52,500 bases of DNA, from NCBI GenBank assembly GCA_009746045.1, contig RPFO01000072.1, positions 4,055,270 through 4,107,769 of the forward strand. The letters are read 5' to 3'. A program made the translations under genes and the position numbers. This document shows, piece after piece, positions 26,618 through 39,057 of this stretch. Each line of letters starts with the position of its first letter. Positions within the stretch are counted from its first letter, which is position 1. The stretch comes from Mesostigma viride. Lineage: Eukaryota > Streptophyta > Mesostigmatophyceae > Mesostigmatales > Mesostigmataceae. The notes under the pieces were generated by a model. The model made no database searches, was not told the DNA's origin, and worked only from the letters and a program-made list of their open reading frames with translations.

Positions 26618-29600
26618 ATGGAGGCGCAGTTAGAAGATGCAGACGCCAGTGAATACAGAACTCTCTCTCAGTTGATCGATAGTAGCCAGATTGCCGTGCT
26701 CGTCAGCCCTGTTACTGGGGCAACGGTATACTTGGTAGGTATATGGCGGTTGTTGTTTCGATGCTTGCATGTGCATGTCTTTCTGCATAAATGCGAGGTA
26801 AAATGTTTGCGTAGGTAGGATTATTCTGCAGCAGAACTGTGCCCCTTATCTCTGTGGTCTACAGCAATAACAAGCACGACTTCGTCGCAGTGGTTGTGGG
26901 GTTTGCAGCATGTTCACTACAGGGATGTTTCTATGATAGACACTCCTACGCTGCTTCTTCCAAGGCAATTTAATCGTCGGCCGCTTTAGTGCAAATATCC
27001 CTTGGAATAATCAGCCACCTCCGCTTTAAAAACACGCGAATACGAATTGCAGTGCCTACCCACTCAACACATGGCTAGGGCAACGGTTTCCCCTCTTCAT
27101 GCCGAGTTGTCGTTTTTCGGCATAGATCGGCACCTCCCACGTATCGGGGACCTCCGCATCGGCCACACGCGAGCTCATCCTGCTGGAAAAACCAGAGTAT
27201 GTCGTCGTCGAGGTAAGGGAGCCCTCAGCAGGCTCTAGACAGGCTGTAGGCAGGGGCTGCGCCTTGCGTATCGTGCATCTCTTGTCATCGTGTCTCAAAC
27301 CTGCATTTGCAGCTCTTGGTTTCCTTGGATTAGTTTCCGTGGGCATTATACAGCTTCGCACAATGTTGATCCCCCACGGCTCCTCCCCGCCCCCCCCCTC
27401 GCCCCCCCGCGCACACAGAGAGAAAAAAACCATCCCACACACCCCTTTCCTTACAATCATGCATGTGTGACAACAAAGTCGCCCTCCGTGATCAGACCAC
27501 TACTCAGACAGAGTGTGTGCTGCTTATATCATATGACATCAGGTGCGGGGTCCTTATCAGTGGAGGGTTGCCACCACAGGATGGGTGACTTCCCTGCCTG
27601 CATTTACGGAGATTCGCCAATGTGACGAGCAAGCCCCGTTTGTGTGGGAATCGGGAAATACAAAGCCCTGCAGGATGAATACAAAGGCAGGGCCTGCCAG
27701 GTATCCTGGACAAGGCGATTCGTAACTTCGTCGTGGGAGTGCTGTGACCCGTGCGAGTGCTGGCCATCCTGTGCAGCCATGATTTCGTCGGGTGGGCGAG
27801 GTGTGGTATCGGGTACTGTCGGCGCTTATTATAGGAGGGGGGACATACCCCCCCAGTTTCCTACTTGAGCCCACACACTTTTGTGCCGTCCGTCACCAGC
27901 CAAAGTGAAAAATGGCTGAGCGTACACCTTTGCCATAATGGGTCCGTCGGGGCGAAATGGAGTGCACGTTGGACATGTGACACGTGGCATTTATACGCGA
28001 GGGAGGTAGTCGGCACAGTCAGGACTAATTCTATAAGAGGCCACCAAGATCACTCCTAGTTTCGGTTCGTGTCCTATAAATGCTGACCGTATTACCGTAG
28101 TAAGTATATGTGCGTTAGTACGTCCACGAGTACCTCACTCCGGGATGTAAGCCAAAGCGCCGGACCAATACCTAGTCTCACGGTGAGCGCGCACCTTTCC
28201 TGAAAACCAGGCGCCGGGTGTGTTTGCTGAGCGCACTCCGGTTCTATTTTCCTCGCGACGTCCTCAAAATGCCAACTTGAGCGCTCTCCTTTTTAATAAC
28301 TCTGGCGCCGGGGCGGTTTTGGAGCTCGCTTCACATCTGTCAGAGCCCCGTCGGACCAAACTTGGAGTGGGCAGTTATGCTGTGACGTCCCCCCTCCTCT
28401 TATTATAACTACTACTGTCGGCGCTTATTATAACTACTACTGTCGGCGCTCCTTGTAACTACTACTGTTGGCGCTCCTCACTAAGTGTATGGATGCTAGA
28501 GATGCGAAGGGATAGCACCACTCTGTATTCCTCCAGTTCTTCCTTCTTACTATGGGACAACCAACTATCATGGGCCTTACCATATTATTATGGGACAACC
28601 AACTATCATGGGCCTTACCATATTATTATGGGACAACCAACTATCATGGGCCTTACCATATTATTATGGGACAACCAACTATTGTGGGCCTTACTTAGCA
28701 TGGGAGCACCACTCTGTATTCCTCCCGTTTTGACACGATTACTATGTCATTCTTTGCCCCTTGTGGCAATAGCACCTGCAAGGGGGGGCCACGATATAAG
28801 CACGTTTACAGGTCCTATAATGACCGCATGCACGCACCCAGTATCCCACCTCCCCGTCGGCTCCTGGGATCGCACACCATCATGCATCCCGAATCACACG
28901 CACATCCCGAATCGCACGCATGTCAACCACCCACCTCCATTATTGCATGGCAACCCGTTGTCTTGTCTCCACAAACGGATAGACCCCGTTCCTTGAGCAC
29001 CCAGTCCTAAGGTCTTGGCACGATGTGCACCCATGGCTTGAGGGGAACCTATGACTCCGCGCTCTCATCCTTCTACTGCCATCTACCTGCAGTGCGTGAG
29101 TTTACGTGCTATGGCTTTTGCAAGGTGAGCGAGCTTGTCCTGTTTGCTTGCTTGTCTCTGCTATTCTCAGCCACCCCCGCGGCTCCCCCCCCCCCCCCCT
29201 CCTGCCAACGCTTGCTGGTGCCCCTCTCCTCCATACAACGATGGCCCTTCCTCGTCAAGGATCGTTCCATGCTCACGTCCGGTCCTGTGGCACGCTTGCT
29301 TTTGTCACGGTTGTCGGCCCCCAGCTGGACCCCCCCCGCTACCAGCGCCTGCTGGCCTCCTCCCGTCCGCAGCACGTGCGCTCGTTCATCGCATCCATGC
29401 GGCAGCGGTCCACCCTGGACACCCTGCGCAGCCTGGTGAAGGGGACCATCTTCCCCCACGAGATTGAGGTGCTCTACACCTTCCTGGGCGCGGTGAGCAC
29501 GTCTTTAGCATATATTGTTAGATAGTGATGCCACCACCCAACACTTCGCCTGATGATGCCACTATGCTTAACGTAGCCTCTATAAACACCAACATATCTA

Positions 29601-32600
29601 GCCTAAATATTATGCATACAGTCCTCTCATGTATCTAATAATCCTGTATGTATATCCCCGGCTGGTATGAAGGCAGGCTTGACAGGATACTTGAGGTAGG
29701 CATCGTTGCCATGTCAAGCCTGCGCTGCTTGTCGGAACGTCATGGTCACTCTACTACGCCAAAGAGCTGATTGTTGCATCGCCATCTTTCCACCTATTGA
29801 GCCTTTATGTTCCGCGGTTGATGACAAGTCGGGTGCTGCCACAGTTGGAGTTAACGTTACATGCTTGGAAGCACCATGGAGGATGCCCACGCGCTAGTTT
29901 TCAACCCTAGAGCCTAGACACTGCCAAGGCATAGGTCCCTGTGCCTTCATTTTGATGGACACGAGGATTGGAAACTAGAATCGGAAGGAGGAATTTTCTG
30001 GGCGAACGTATACGTCCCGTGTGTTCATGTGTGTGGATGTGCAGATGCACGTGTGTGTGCGTATGCTCGCAGTGTGTGCGTATGCAGCAACAGGACAATA
30101 ACCCATCTTTCATTGGCACGCATTAAAGTAAGTCACAAGGGCTTTTGACTTGTTTGTGGCTTTTGACCACACAGGAAGCTTGGAGCGGACCTGTACACGT
30201 GCCCATGTGCATGCGTGCACGTGCAGGTGCTGATGTTTGTAGCTTGGGTGCATGTCCTCGTGCGTGTGTGTTCTTTATCTCCTGTGCTTTGTTCTCCCGA
30301 CGCTCGTCTGCTTGTGCATGGGCTTCCGCGCCTGCTTGTGCATGGGCTTCCGCGCCTGCTTGTGCATGGGCTTCCGCGCCTGCTTGTGCATGGGCTTCCG
30401 CGCCTGCTTGTGCATGGGCTTCCGCGCCTGCTTGTGCAGGGGCTTCCGCGCCTGCTTGTGCATGGGCTTCCGCGCCTGCTTGTGCATGGGCTTCCGCGCC
30501 TGCTTGTGCATGGGCTTCCGCGCCTGCTTGTGCATGTGCTCATGCCTGAACGTGTGCACGCTTGCCTGTGCTCGTGCTCGTGCTTGTGAGTGTGCACACT
30601 TGCTTGCGTGAGTGCTCTCCCTATTTGTGAGTGCTCTCCCTATTTGTGTGTGCTAGGCAGGTGCTGGGTTCATGCGCAAGCGCAAGTGCTTGTGTGCGTC
30701 TGCTCGGCCTCTGCTCTTATCCTGCATGGACTCTGCTTGGGTGCTGCTTGTATGCTGTAACGCCGGTGTGTGCTTGTGGGGGGCAGGTGCTGGGCACCCC
30801 TGCAGGGGGCGAGTTCCTGGCTGCCATCAACGCGGCCAGGGAGGTGGGCGCAGAGGTTGTCTGTGGAGACCGGTGCGTGGCGGCTCCCCCTTGAAACAAT
30901 TTTGTGGTGGCTGTGGTCTGGATTTGAGGTTGCACGTGTGTATGTGTTTTTGCGCCCGCCCGCGTGTGCGACTGTGGGTATGTGTGTGACAGGGGGGGGG
31001 GTCAAGGGACACGTGTGTGGCCAGTCCACAAAACAGATGCAGTTGTGGTTGTTATGAATTTTAGTTTGATGTTCTTGTGGGGGGGGAGGGGATCAAAAGC
31101 CTGGTATGTGTTTGCTCCATTCAAGCGGTTGAATTGTCGCGGCTGTTTGGATTGGTCTTGTGATTGGTTTTGTGGGGAGTGGGTGTAGATCAAGGCGCTG
31201 TTACAGGATCGCTCCATTGGTGCTGTGGTGGTGGTAGTGCAGTGCGGTTTGCAGTCCCAGGTTTTGCGACAGCCACCCCTGCTCTAGGAGGTTAGTTGAG
31301 GTACCGGTGTCGTCATATTTCGAAGCTGTTGTGTGTGAAGTGGTTAGAATGGTTGATGTTGTGTGGCACTGACAGGACCGGTGTCATTGGCCCTTTGATC
31401 TTCAAACACACGTTCTTCTGTCAGGGGGCATGGCATCGGGGGCTCGGTGCCATTTGGGGTGCAGCACCCACAAATTTGAAGAAATAGATAGGCGCTGGAG
31501 CGCTATTCATTACAGGAAGGAGTAGAGTGTCACTGGTGGACTATTAATTACAACTAGAAGTAGATAGGCACTGGCGGGCTATTCATTACAGGAAGTAGAT
31601 AGGCACTGGCGGGCTATTCATTACACCAAGAAGTAGATAGGCGCTGGTGGGCTATTCATGACAGCAAGAAGTAGATAGGCGCTGGTGGGCTATTCATGAC
31701 AGCAAGAAGTAGATAGGCACTGACGGGTTGTTCATTACAGCACTGCATTAATATTTCTTTTGTATGGGGTTAAGGGCTGCCAGTTACAGCACAGTGCTAG
31801 CTGCATTGGATCCTGTTAGCCTGCTGGTGGCCGGTGGCGGTTCAGAGAGCGCTTATGCTTAGTGAGCGCAGGGCAGAGAAAGGTAGCCAGGTCATCGTGA
31901 CGTTGACAGATCACTCTGTCCGACTATAGGAAGCAACAAATACAGGAATTTACTTGCTCGCATCCCCTGCTCTCTCGTGCATGATTGGTTTGCCCACAGG
32001 GACCTCAAGGTCACGCTGGCCAGGCTGGGCGCCGCGTTCAACCGCCAAGGTGGGCACTCACACATCCCTGGTTGCCTCACAGCCCTCACTTCACCCAAGA
32101 AGTTTATGTTGAACCCCCAATGGGAGCAGTTTACTATCTCCGGCTCTCACGATTAAGAGCACTCGCATGTTGAACCCCAATGTGAGCGCAGGAGTGAGCA
32201 GATGGCCACCCGTCATAAGGCTGGCACACGTTCTGACAGTGCCCCCCTTTGGGTGGGTGCTGGCTCGTGGGCATGGGGATGCATACCGGCCCACGGGTTC
32301 TACCTAAAGCGTGGCAAGGGAAACACCCTGCTTTGCCTCAAGTTCGCAGCTCCGCGCGGCATCCACCAGTTTCCTTGGTTGTTTGCTTGGTTCTTAAACT
32401 AAGATTGCTTACTCATGGTCGAACAGGGCTGCCTACCCGCCTCCTAGTATGCTGTGTACTGATTGCGGGGATTGTGGAGATTGCGGAGATTGTGAAGATC
32501 GCAGAGATGGCGGAGATGGCGGAGATGGCGGAGATGGCGGAGACCTATGCGGCATTAGATGCGGTATTAGATTCCTAGTATATTTGTCGGCATTAGATTC

Positions 32601-35600
32601 CTAGTATATTTGTCGGTATTAGATGCCTAGTATATTTGTCGGTATTAGATGCCTAGTATATTTGTCGGTACTAGATTCCTAGTATATTTGTCGGTATTAG
32701 ATGCCTAGTATATTTGTCGGTATTAGATGCCTAGTATATTTGTCGGTATTAGAGGCCTAGTATAATTGTCGGTATTAGATGCCTAGTATATTTATCGGTA
32801 TTAGATGCCTAGTATAATTGTCGGTATTCGACGCCTAGTGTATTTGTCGGCATCAGACGCCTAGTATATTTGTCGGTATTAGATGCCTAGTATATTTGTC
32901 GGTATTAGATGCCTAGTATATTTGTCGGTATTAGATGCCTAGTATATTTGTCGGTATTAGATGCCTAGTATATTTGTTGGTATTAGATGCCTAGTATAAT
33001 TGTCGGTATTAGATGCCTAGTATATTTGTCGGTATTAGATGCCTAGTATATTTGTCGGTATTAGATGCCTAGTATATTTGTCGGTATTAGATGCCTAGTA
33101 TAATTGTCGGTATTAGATGCCTAGTATAATTGTCGGTATTAGATGCCTAGTATCTTTGTCGGTATTAGATGCCTAGTAGTCTTCTTCAGGGGCACACCGG
33201 GACTTGCGGTTGTGTCACGCTGTGTGGTCCCCATGCAGAGGCATGATGGACGCAGAGGCATGGTGTCGCTCCCGGTTTGTGCTGGTTTGTCGCTCTCGCG
33301 ACGGTGCCATTGCTGTATGGTTTGTGCCGTTTTACTCTCGTTCTGTTCCATGTCACGATAGAAATAACAGTTTACTCTCATGGCGCAAATGATTGATGTT
33401 GCCCCCGCAACGATTGCCCTCGCCGCACGGACATCCCATGCGCACCCAGGCTCCCAGGGCAAGCCGTGCCCCGCAGGCAGGGTCCCCGACCACCGCCAGC
33501 TGTACCATGGGGGCACGACGCTTGACCGTGCCGGCGGCGTGGATGGCGGTGGGACGGCGGACCTTTCCGGTGGTGAGAGTGAGAAGGACGACTTTTCCGC
33601 TCCCAAGGTGGGTGGCTCTCGGCGGCGAGAGGGCAGGAGAATCTCCATCAGCAGCGACAACGTGAAGAACATCTCCAATAACGACAGCACCTCCCACCAA
33701 GCCAGTATCACCAGCAAGGATCGCGTCACCCTCAGGGACGACGTCTCGTCGGGGCATGAGCACAGGGAGACTTCGGATGATGTGCGCGTGCCAGAGTCAG
33801 GGCTAGGGGATGCGGCGCCCCTCCTGGATGGTGACGACCTAGGTGACGGCCTCTCCACTTCTGGTGGTCAAGACGAGGGGGAGTTGTTCGATGAGGGGCT
33901 CGAGCAGGGCGCGAAAGGGTTAGACAAGGGTCGCGGTGGCGGTGGCAGCAGTGACGCCAGTGGCAGTAGCAACAGTCGTGGTGCTGGCGGTGGCCGAGAC
34001 GCTGGCGGTAGCCGAGATGCTGGCGGTGATGGTGGCGGCGATGGTCTGAGCGATGGCAGTGATTGGGGGGAGGGCGACGGTGACGGTGGCTTGTTTGACG
34101 GCGCGATGGATGACCCTGAGGAGCCGGAGGAGCGTGGGACCAAGTACGTGCATCATGGTCGGTGTTGGTGATGCTGCTGTTGTTGTTCTATGTGTTGGTG
34201 ATGCTGTTGTTGTTGTAGGTGTTGGTGATGTTGTTGGTGTTGTAGGTGTCGGTGATGCTGTTGGTGTTGTAGGTGTCGGTGATGCTGTTGGTGTTGTAGG
34301 TGTTGGTGATTTGAAGGTGTTATTGTTCTCATGCACACAAGTGTGCATTACTTAACACGGGTGCGCTTGCATGGATGGTAGACCTGGCTGATCTTGTTGA
34401 TAAACACTACCAGGCCTCACATCGGTGACCACTTAGCGCTGGTCACTCGCCAAGGGTCTGCCAAGGGTCAGATTCCACCATCCCAACAGTTGGTGGTAAT
34501 TTTGATTTTTCTTGACGATATGCTTGCGTGCTTCACGGCACGTGGCGAAGTTGCCGCTCTCCCAATAAAATACATATATTGAGTATACTTTAACTAGGAT
34601 CAGCGTATTTGTTTAAGCTTGCAACTAATACTGATCTGGAGGGTATGAGGATGTTAATTGTGTTTGCTCTGTGCTCTTGTGCGTCATCCCCTAGCACATC
34701 CCTTGGCCCCTACCACATCCTTGGCCCCCACCACATCCCTTGGCCCCTATCACATCTTGTCGCAATGTACTATGCCGCCCCCCAGGCGACCGCGCGCCGC
34801 TGGAGGCAGCTCCCTGGACGAGCCGCGTCCGAGCCGCTCGCCGCTGCCTGACAGGGATGCGGGTGACCTGGGCACCGACGGCACGCCCCCACGAGGATGG
34901 GGGCACACTCAGCCGGGAAGGGATGGGGAGGCACGGCCGCCGCGGAGAAGTTCCCAGCCAGCGAGTACCCAGCAAGTTGATAGTGAACAAGAGGGTCAGC
35001 ACAAGGCTAGTGCGCAGGATGGTGGCCGGCAGCATGGGGCACGGGACAGTGGAGGGCAAGAGAGGACAGGTGGCGGCGGCTCCAACGTTTACATCCGCCT
35101 CGGCCGGAGCGGGGGCATCCCGAGCCGAGGGGACCTGGCGGATATGGCGCATGAGGCGGGTTGCGAGGATCCGGAGGGGGTTGTGGCGGCGGCGAAACGA
35201 GTGCTGATGTGCGGCTTGAGAGGTGTGTGTGTGTGTGTGTGGTGTGGTGGGGGGGGGGGGGGGGGGGGGTGACAGGGGGCAGGAAGATGCTGCCACCCGT
35301 GCTGGTGCTTGTCAATGCAGCTACACCACACTACACGACAATGACAACGACGACTTCAATTCATTCAGTGCATTGCAAAAGTTTACACTGTAATTGGCCC
35401 TGCTTGATGATGTTGCGCTCACAATCGATCTGCAATGAAACGTAGCTAATGCTCATGCTGATTTCAATGATTTAATCTATGAATCTCTTTCAATGATCTG
35501 CATCGGGGATGATAATGTTTAATTGACATGATTACCTCATGGCCCTGGCTTGCTCTCCCCCCCTATCCTGTGACCTCCCAGGCATCGACATCTCGGTGGA

Positions 35601-36441
35601 TGACCTGCTGGCGCTGCGCAAGTGCGGGCGCAAGGTGGTTGACTCCTCGCGCGACATGGCCACGCGGCCAGTGTCACGGACAACCGGTGCTCCTGCCTCA
35701 CGTCACGGCACCACCAGCAGGGTAGGGGGTGCTGTGGCTGATGATGACCTGGGCAGCGACAACTTCCGGGACCGCGCCGGCGATGACGAGAATGGCACGA
35801 TGTTGTCATCGTCGGCGCGCGGTGGCCGTGCTGCAGAGGAGGGTTTGTCGACAAAGGGTGCTAAATCTGACAAGCGTGGGGACGAGGACCAAGAACCCAG
35901 CCCTGAGGATCAAGCCAGCCCCGTCAAGCAGGTGCTGCGCGAGTTCCCCGTACTGCACCAAGTGCTCGTGCACGAGCGGGACTTGATCCTGGCGCAGAAC
36001 TTGCAGCTTGCGGGCCCACACAAACCCTTTGGGAGCAGTGGCGACGCGGGTGACCTCCGCATGGGGGATTTCAGCCGGCCGTACAAGGTGGTGGGCGTGG
36101 TTGGGGCGGGCCACCTGGCAGGGATCCAGAGGCTCTGGGGCGAGGCGTGCCGAAAAGACAACCTGGAGCTGGCAACCAGGGAGTATTTGAAGATGCCGGA
36201 CCCGGCACAGACCAAGTCCATGCATGATAAGAAGTTCAAGATTCATCTTCCCTCTGTGGCACTGATGGGTGCCGTGGGCGCGGCGATCTACTTCAGGCCG
36301 CGCTGGGTGGCTAAGGCGGCGGGGATCGGGGTGTTCTTTACGTCGGGGTCGCTCGCAGGTCTCTGTTTCACGCTGGCGACGGCGGAGAGGACCCTGGGGA
36401 ACATCTCCGCGGCGTTCCATGAGAAACTGGATAATGAGTAA
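26618..36441 (+). CDS. TraB-domain membrane protein (eight exons)
   Basis: TraB/GumN-like proteins occur from bacteria to human TRABD and plants; biochemical role is poorly defined. Exons in consistent phase: 26,618-26,734, 27,126-27,212, 29,325-29,492, 30,787-30,872, 32,000-32,049, about 33,450 or 33,477-34,143, 34,786-35,222 and 35,582-36,441. Key signatures: TVYLIGTSHVSG (with the GTxH motif), EKPEYVVVE, GGEFLAAINAA...VVCGDRDLKVTLARL, HERDLILAQNLQLA and VVGVVGAGHLAGI. The last exon ends with two hydrophobic segments (LPSVALMGAVGAAIYF, IGVFFTSGSLAGLCFTL), so it is likely membrane-anchored. Between the conserved parts lie long Gly/Ser/Asp-rich linkers (exons 6-8). The ATG at 26,618 is the first clean start before the conserved region; an acceptor-like TTTCTCAG at 26,592-26,599 means an upstream exon is possible. 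Confidence 0.85.
28551..28700 (+). repeat. 38-bp minisatellite in TraB intron 2
   Basis: Four copies of TATGGGACAACCAACTATCA followed by TGGGCCTTACCATATTAT. Near 28,400-28,480 a second short repeat (CTACTACTGTCGGCGCT) occurs three times. Confidence 0.8.
30300..30540 (+). repeat. 24-bp minisatellite in TraB intron 3
   Basis: Ten copies of a unit containing GCATGGGCTTCCGCGCCTGC. Because the unit is a multiple of three, every frame looks like a repeat protein; none matches the exon chain, so I treat it as intronic. Confidence 0.85.
31490..31740 (+). repeat. About 42-bp minisatellite in TraB intron 4
   Basis: Five to six imperfect units of AGTAGATAGGCACTGGCGGG followed by CTATTCATTACAGCAAGA. 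Confidence 0.75.
32550..33180 (+). repeat. 26-bp minisatellite in TraB intron 5
   Basis: About 23 copies of TTAGATGCCTAGTATATTTG followed by TCGGTA, with little divergence. A short GGAGATGGC nonamer array precedes it (about 32,465-32,545). It lacks spacers, so it is not CRISPR. Confidence 0.85.
34150..34320 (+). repeat. 27-bp GTT-rich minisatellite in TraB intron 6
   Basis: Units of GGTGATGCTGTTGGTGTTG plus GTAGGTGT repeat five to six times. It lies between the 34,143 donor and 34,786 acceptor. Confidence 0.75.
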
Positions 36442-37575
36442 ATTCTGAAGTAGTGCTGTTTGGCCAAATGTGCTGCTGTACTTGTGGATATTTATGGAGG
36501 TCAAGCATGGAAAGGATAATGAGCAGCGCCATATTTTCCTGGGTATTGATAGATCCCTAACATCGAGTACTTTGCCTTCGTATTATTGAACATGTACATA
36601 TGACACGATTGCCATCTCCCTCATGCACTCATCTATGAGGACAACCTTGAGGGCAGGCTTGCATCCAGCTCGCACCAACCGGCTAGACAAGTTGCGGGGC
36701 CCAACAGAAGGGCTGCGGCCCGCACAGCCAGGTAGGCACCTCCTTACGTGGGATCGACGGGCCCAGGGATCTGACACGACGGGCTGCCCGCACGTTCTAG
36801 GAGTGCTAAGCTAGAAGAGGACATGAGGGGCTCCGGCCTCTCCGAGATATGGAAAAAGATGCAGAACAAGGCCATTTGGGCCCAGGTGGTAGAGGAAAAC
36901 GACCGTGGTTTCCCGACCGCACCGCTTGCCTAATCGATAAACCTGATCCATACGTTTTCTGTGGCTTCATGAGCTCACAGAGGCGCGCAGATTCATCCAA
37001 CATTGATCACTTTCGCAAGTAGGTACCGCCGGTTGTTGCCGCTTGTCATCACGTGACTGCACGCGAGCGGCGAGTCAGCCCCCGGGGCAGGGCCTCCTCA
37101 AAATGGCCAACACATATTTTCACAGTCGAGAGATTCCGAGGACCCGGATTTGTTTCCATTTCTTGTTCATTTCTGGTTCCCGGCCTCGGGCGCGGCGCTT
37201 TGGACCTGGACTGGTCCAGATCTGACTGGAAAGCGCCACTAAAGGTCGGTCACGACCGACCTCTGGGAACAAAATTTGTCCATGCCCAGAGAATCTTGGT
37301 GAGAAGGGATACCTTGCGCGCGCCGGTTTTCCGGTCACGGTCGTACGATGTCGTACGCCTCCAAAACGTTTTTGCATGCCGCCTCACCATTTTGCTTCAG
37401 CGAGCACAGAATCAAGACCCCAAACGGGATCTTGCTTTCCGGGTACGCGGAAGCTTGAGCTAGAAGTGGCTCGCGGGCCAATAGTTGTTCAAGTCCCGTT
37501 CACAAACCGAACCGGAAACGGAAACAGAAATGGTTCTCCGGAACCTCTCGAGTATCTGTTTGCTGTAGGTCGGCT
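36442..37575. other. Convergent intergenic region
   Basis: About 1.1 kb between the 3' ends of the TraB gene and the unknown minus-strand gene. A near-perfect inverted repeat AGGTCGGTCACGACCGACCT lies at about 37,243-37,262. No gene seen. Confidence 0.6.
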
Positions 37576-39026
37576 TTAGTCCAGCTCCTCGGCGGTGCTG
37601 GACGCCAGCATCTGCAACTTCGGCACCACGCGCTGCAGCAACAGCGCCGACAGCGCGGCCACCCCGTCGTGGCACTCGGGGAACTGCTGCCACGCGACCG
37701 ACTCGAGGCAGCGCGAAAACTGGTCAAGGGTCATCCAGGGGCCCCCGTGGGAGCTGGTCGTTGCGGTTCCACCCTCGGTGCCGCCGATGGCCTGGGTGCG
37801 GCAGAAATAGCCAAAAGGAACGCTGGTGAGCTCAATTAAAGCATTCTGGCATCAACAGGTGAAGCCATCCCTGGGGGGTTAGCTACCAAGCGCCACTAAC
37901 GATTGGTTAGCTGGTGCGCAAAGTGTCCTTTATCACACAGAGCGCTATATCCTAGATGGACGAGTAGCAAATTCATAAGATCGTAGTATCAAGGGTTCAC
38001 GGTATCGGTGGCGTGAGCGGAGGGACATAGGTTTATATGGCCACCTGTGAGCATCCTCGTACGTGTAGGCCGTGCACGCAAAACTCACCGTGCTCGATTA
38101 TGTCTTGGCTTTACAAAAACGGCCATGAGCATGCACTACTCGTCATCCGGTGTGCTCTAGAACTGCCGAATGCGACCCCTCACTGCAGGAGGTCGCCGCG
38201 GGGACTACCGCAGCAGGAACCCACGAGCTAGTCACTTATGATAATGTGAAAGCAACAGGTAAGCTTTCACACATTTATCCCAATTGCAGTTGACACGAGT
38301 ATGTGTGTGTCCTTGTGCAGGCATGCTCGTGTGTGTGATTTCTAGGGACTAGGGGAGGCAGGGGCAAGGAATTCGATGTGTACGCCCCGCCTTCATCGTT
38401 GGAGACCACATGAACGCCAGGGCAACATGCAACCTAACACGTTTTTGCCGTCTGGGGAATCCCTGAAGTAACTAGACCAGAGCCGGTTGGCAAGATCAGA
38501 ATCTTGTTGGCACCTGAGATATTCTCACCATGCAGCGGAAGAAGAAGTAGCATCATTCTGCTCACCTTTGCAATATGGTAACCTAATGCACTAGACTGGC
38601 GGCACGTCGGGTGTCTTCCGTAGAAAATAACACGCTTCTAGTATCAAAGCAAAGCAAGGGTAGAGTCGGATATTTGAAATACCTCTCAGTGGCATGCAGC
38701 CTCACATAACAAAAGAATAAGGCTCCACCCATCAACACAAGGAAGCCTTGATGCACATGTACAAGGAGCTGCTGCCAATCACAAACCTTCAAACCTCACC
38801 CTAGAACTGGGAAATATCTTTCCTCCTTTCAGCAAAAGGGTCCTGAAGCCTAGCTGAGTAGAAAAGAAGGCCGTAGCAGGGCACTCTACCTGCAGGAAGA
38901 CGGGCCAGCTGGTGGTGAACCCCCTCCCCAGCAGGTCATACTCCCGCACCATCCTGCATGGGGAATGGCAGCGGCAGTGCAGAAAATAGGTAAGCGAGCA
39001 AGCATGGCAAGAAAGCGTGGCAGGCC

Positions 39027-39057
<31 letters not shown>

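Noticed and set aside
30133-30611. Repeat-protein ORFs (CAWASAPA or HKQARKPM types)
   Set aside because: The 24-bp unit is a multiple of three, so all frames stay open. The array lies between TraB exons 3 and 4.
32550-33180. Possible CRISPR array
   Set aside because: Units are contiguous 26-mers with no unique spacers, in a eukaryotic intron.
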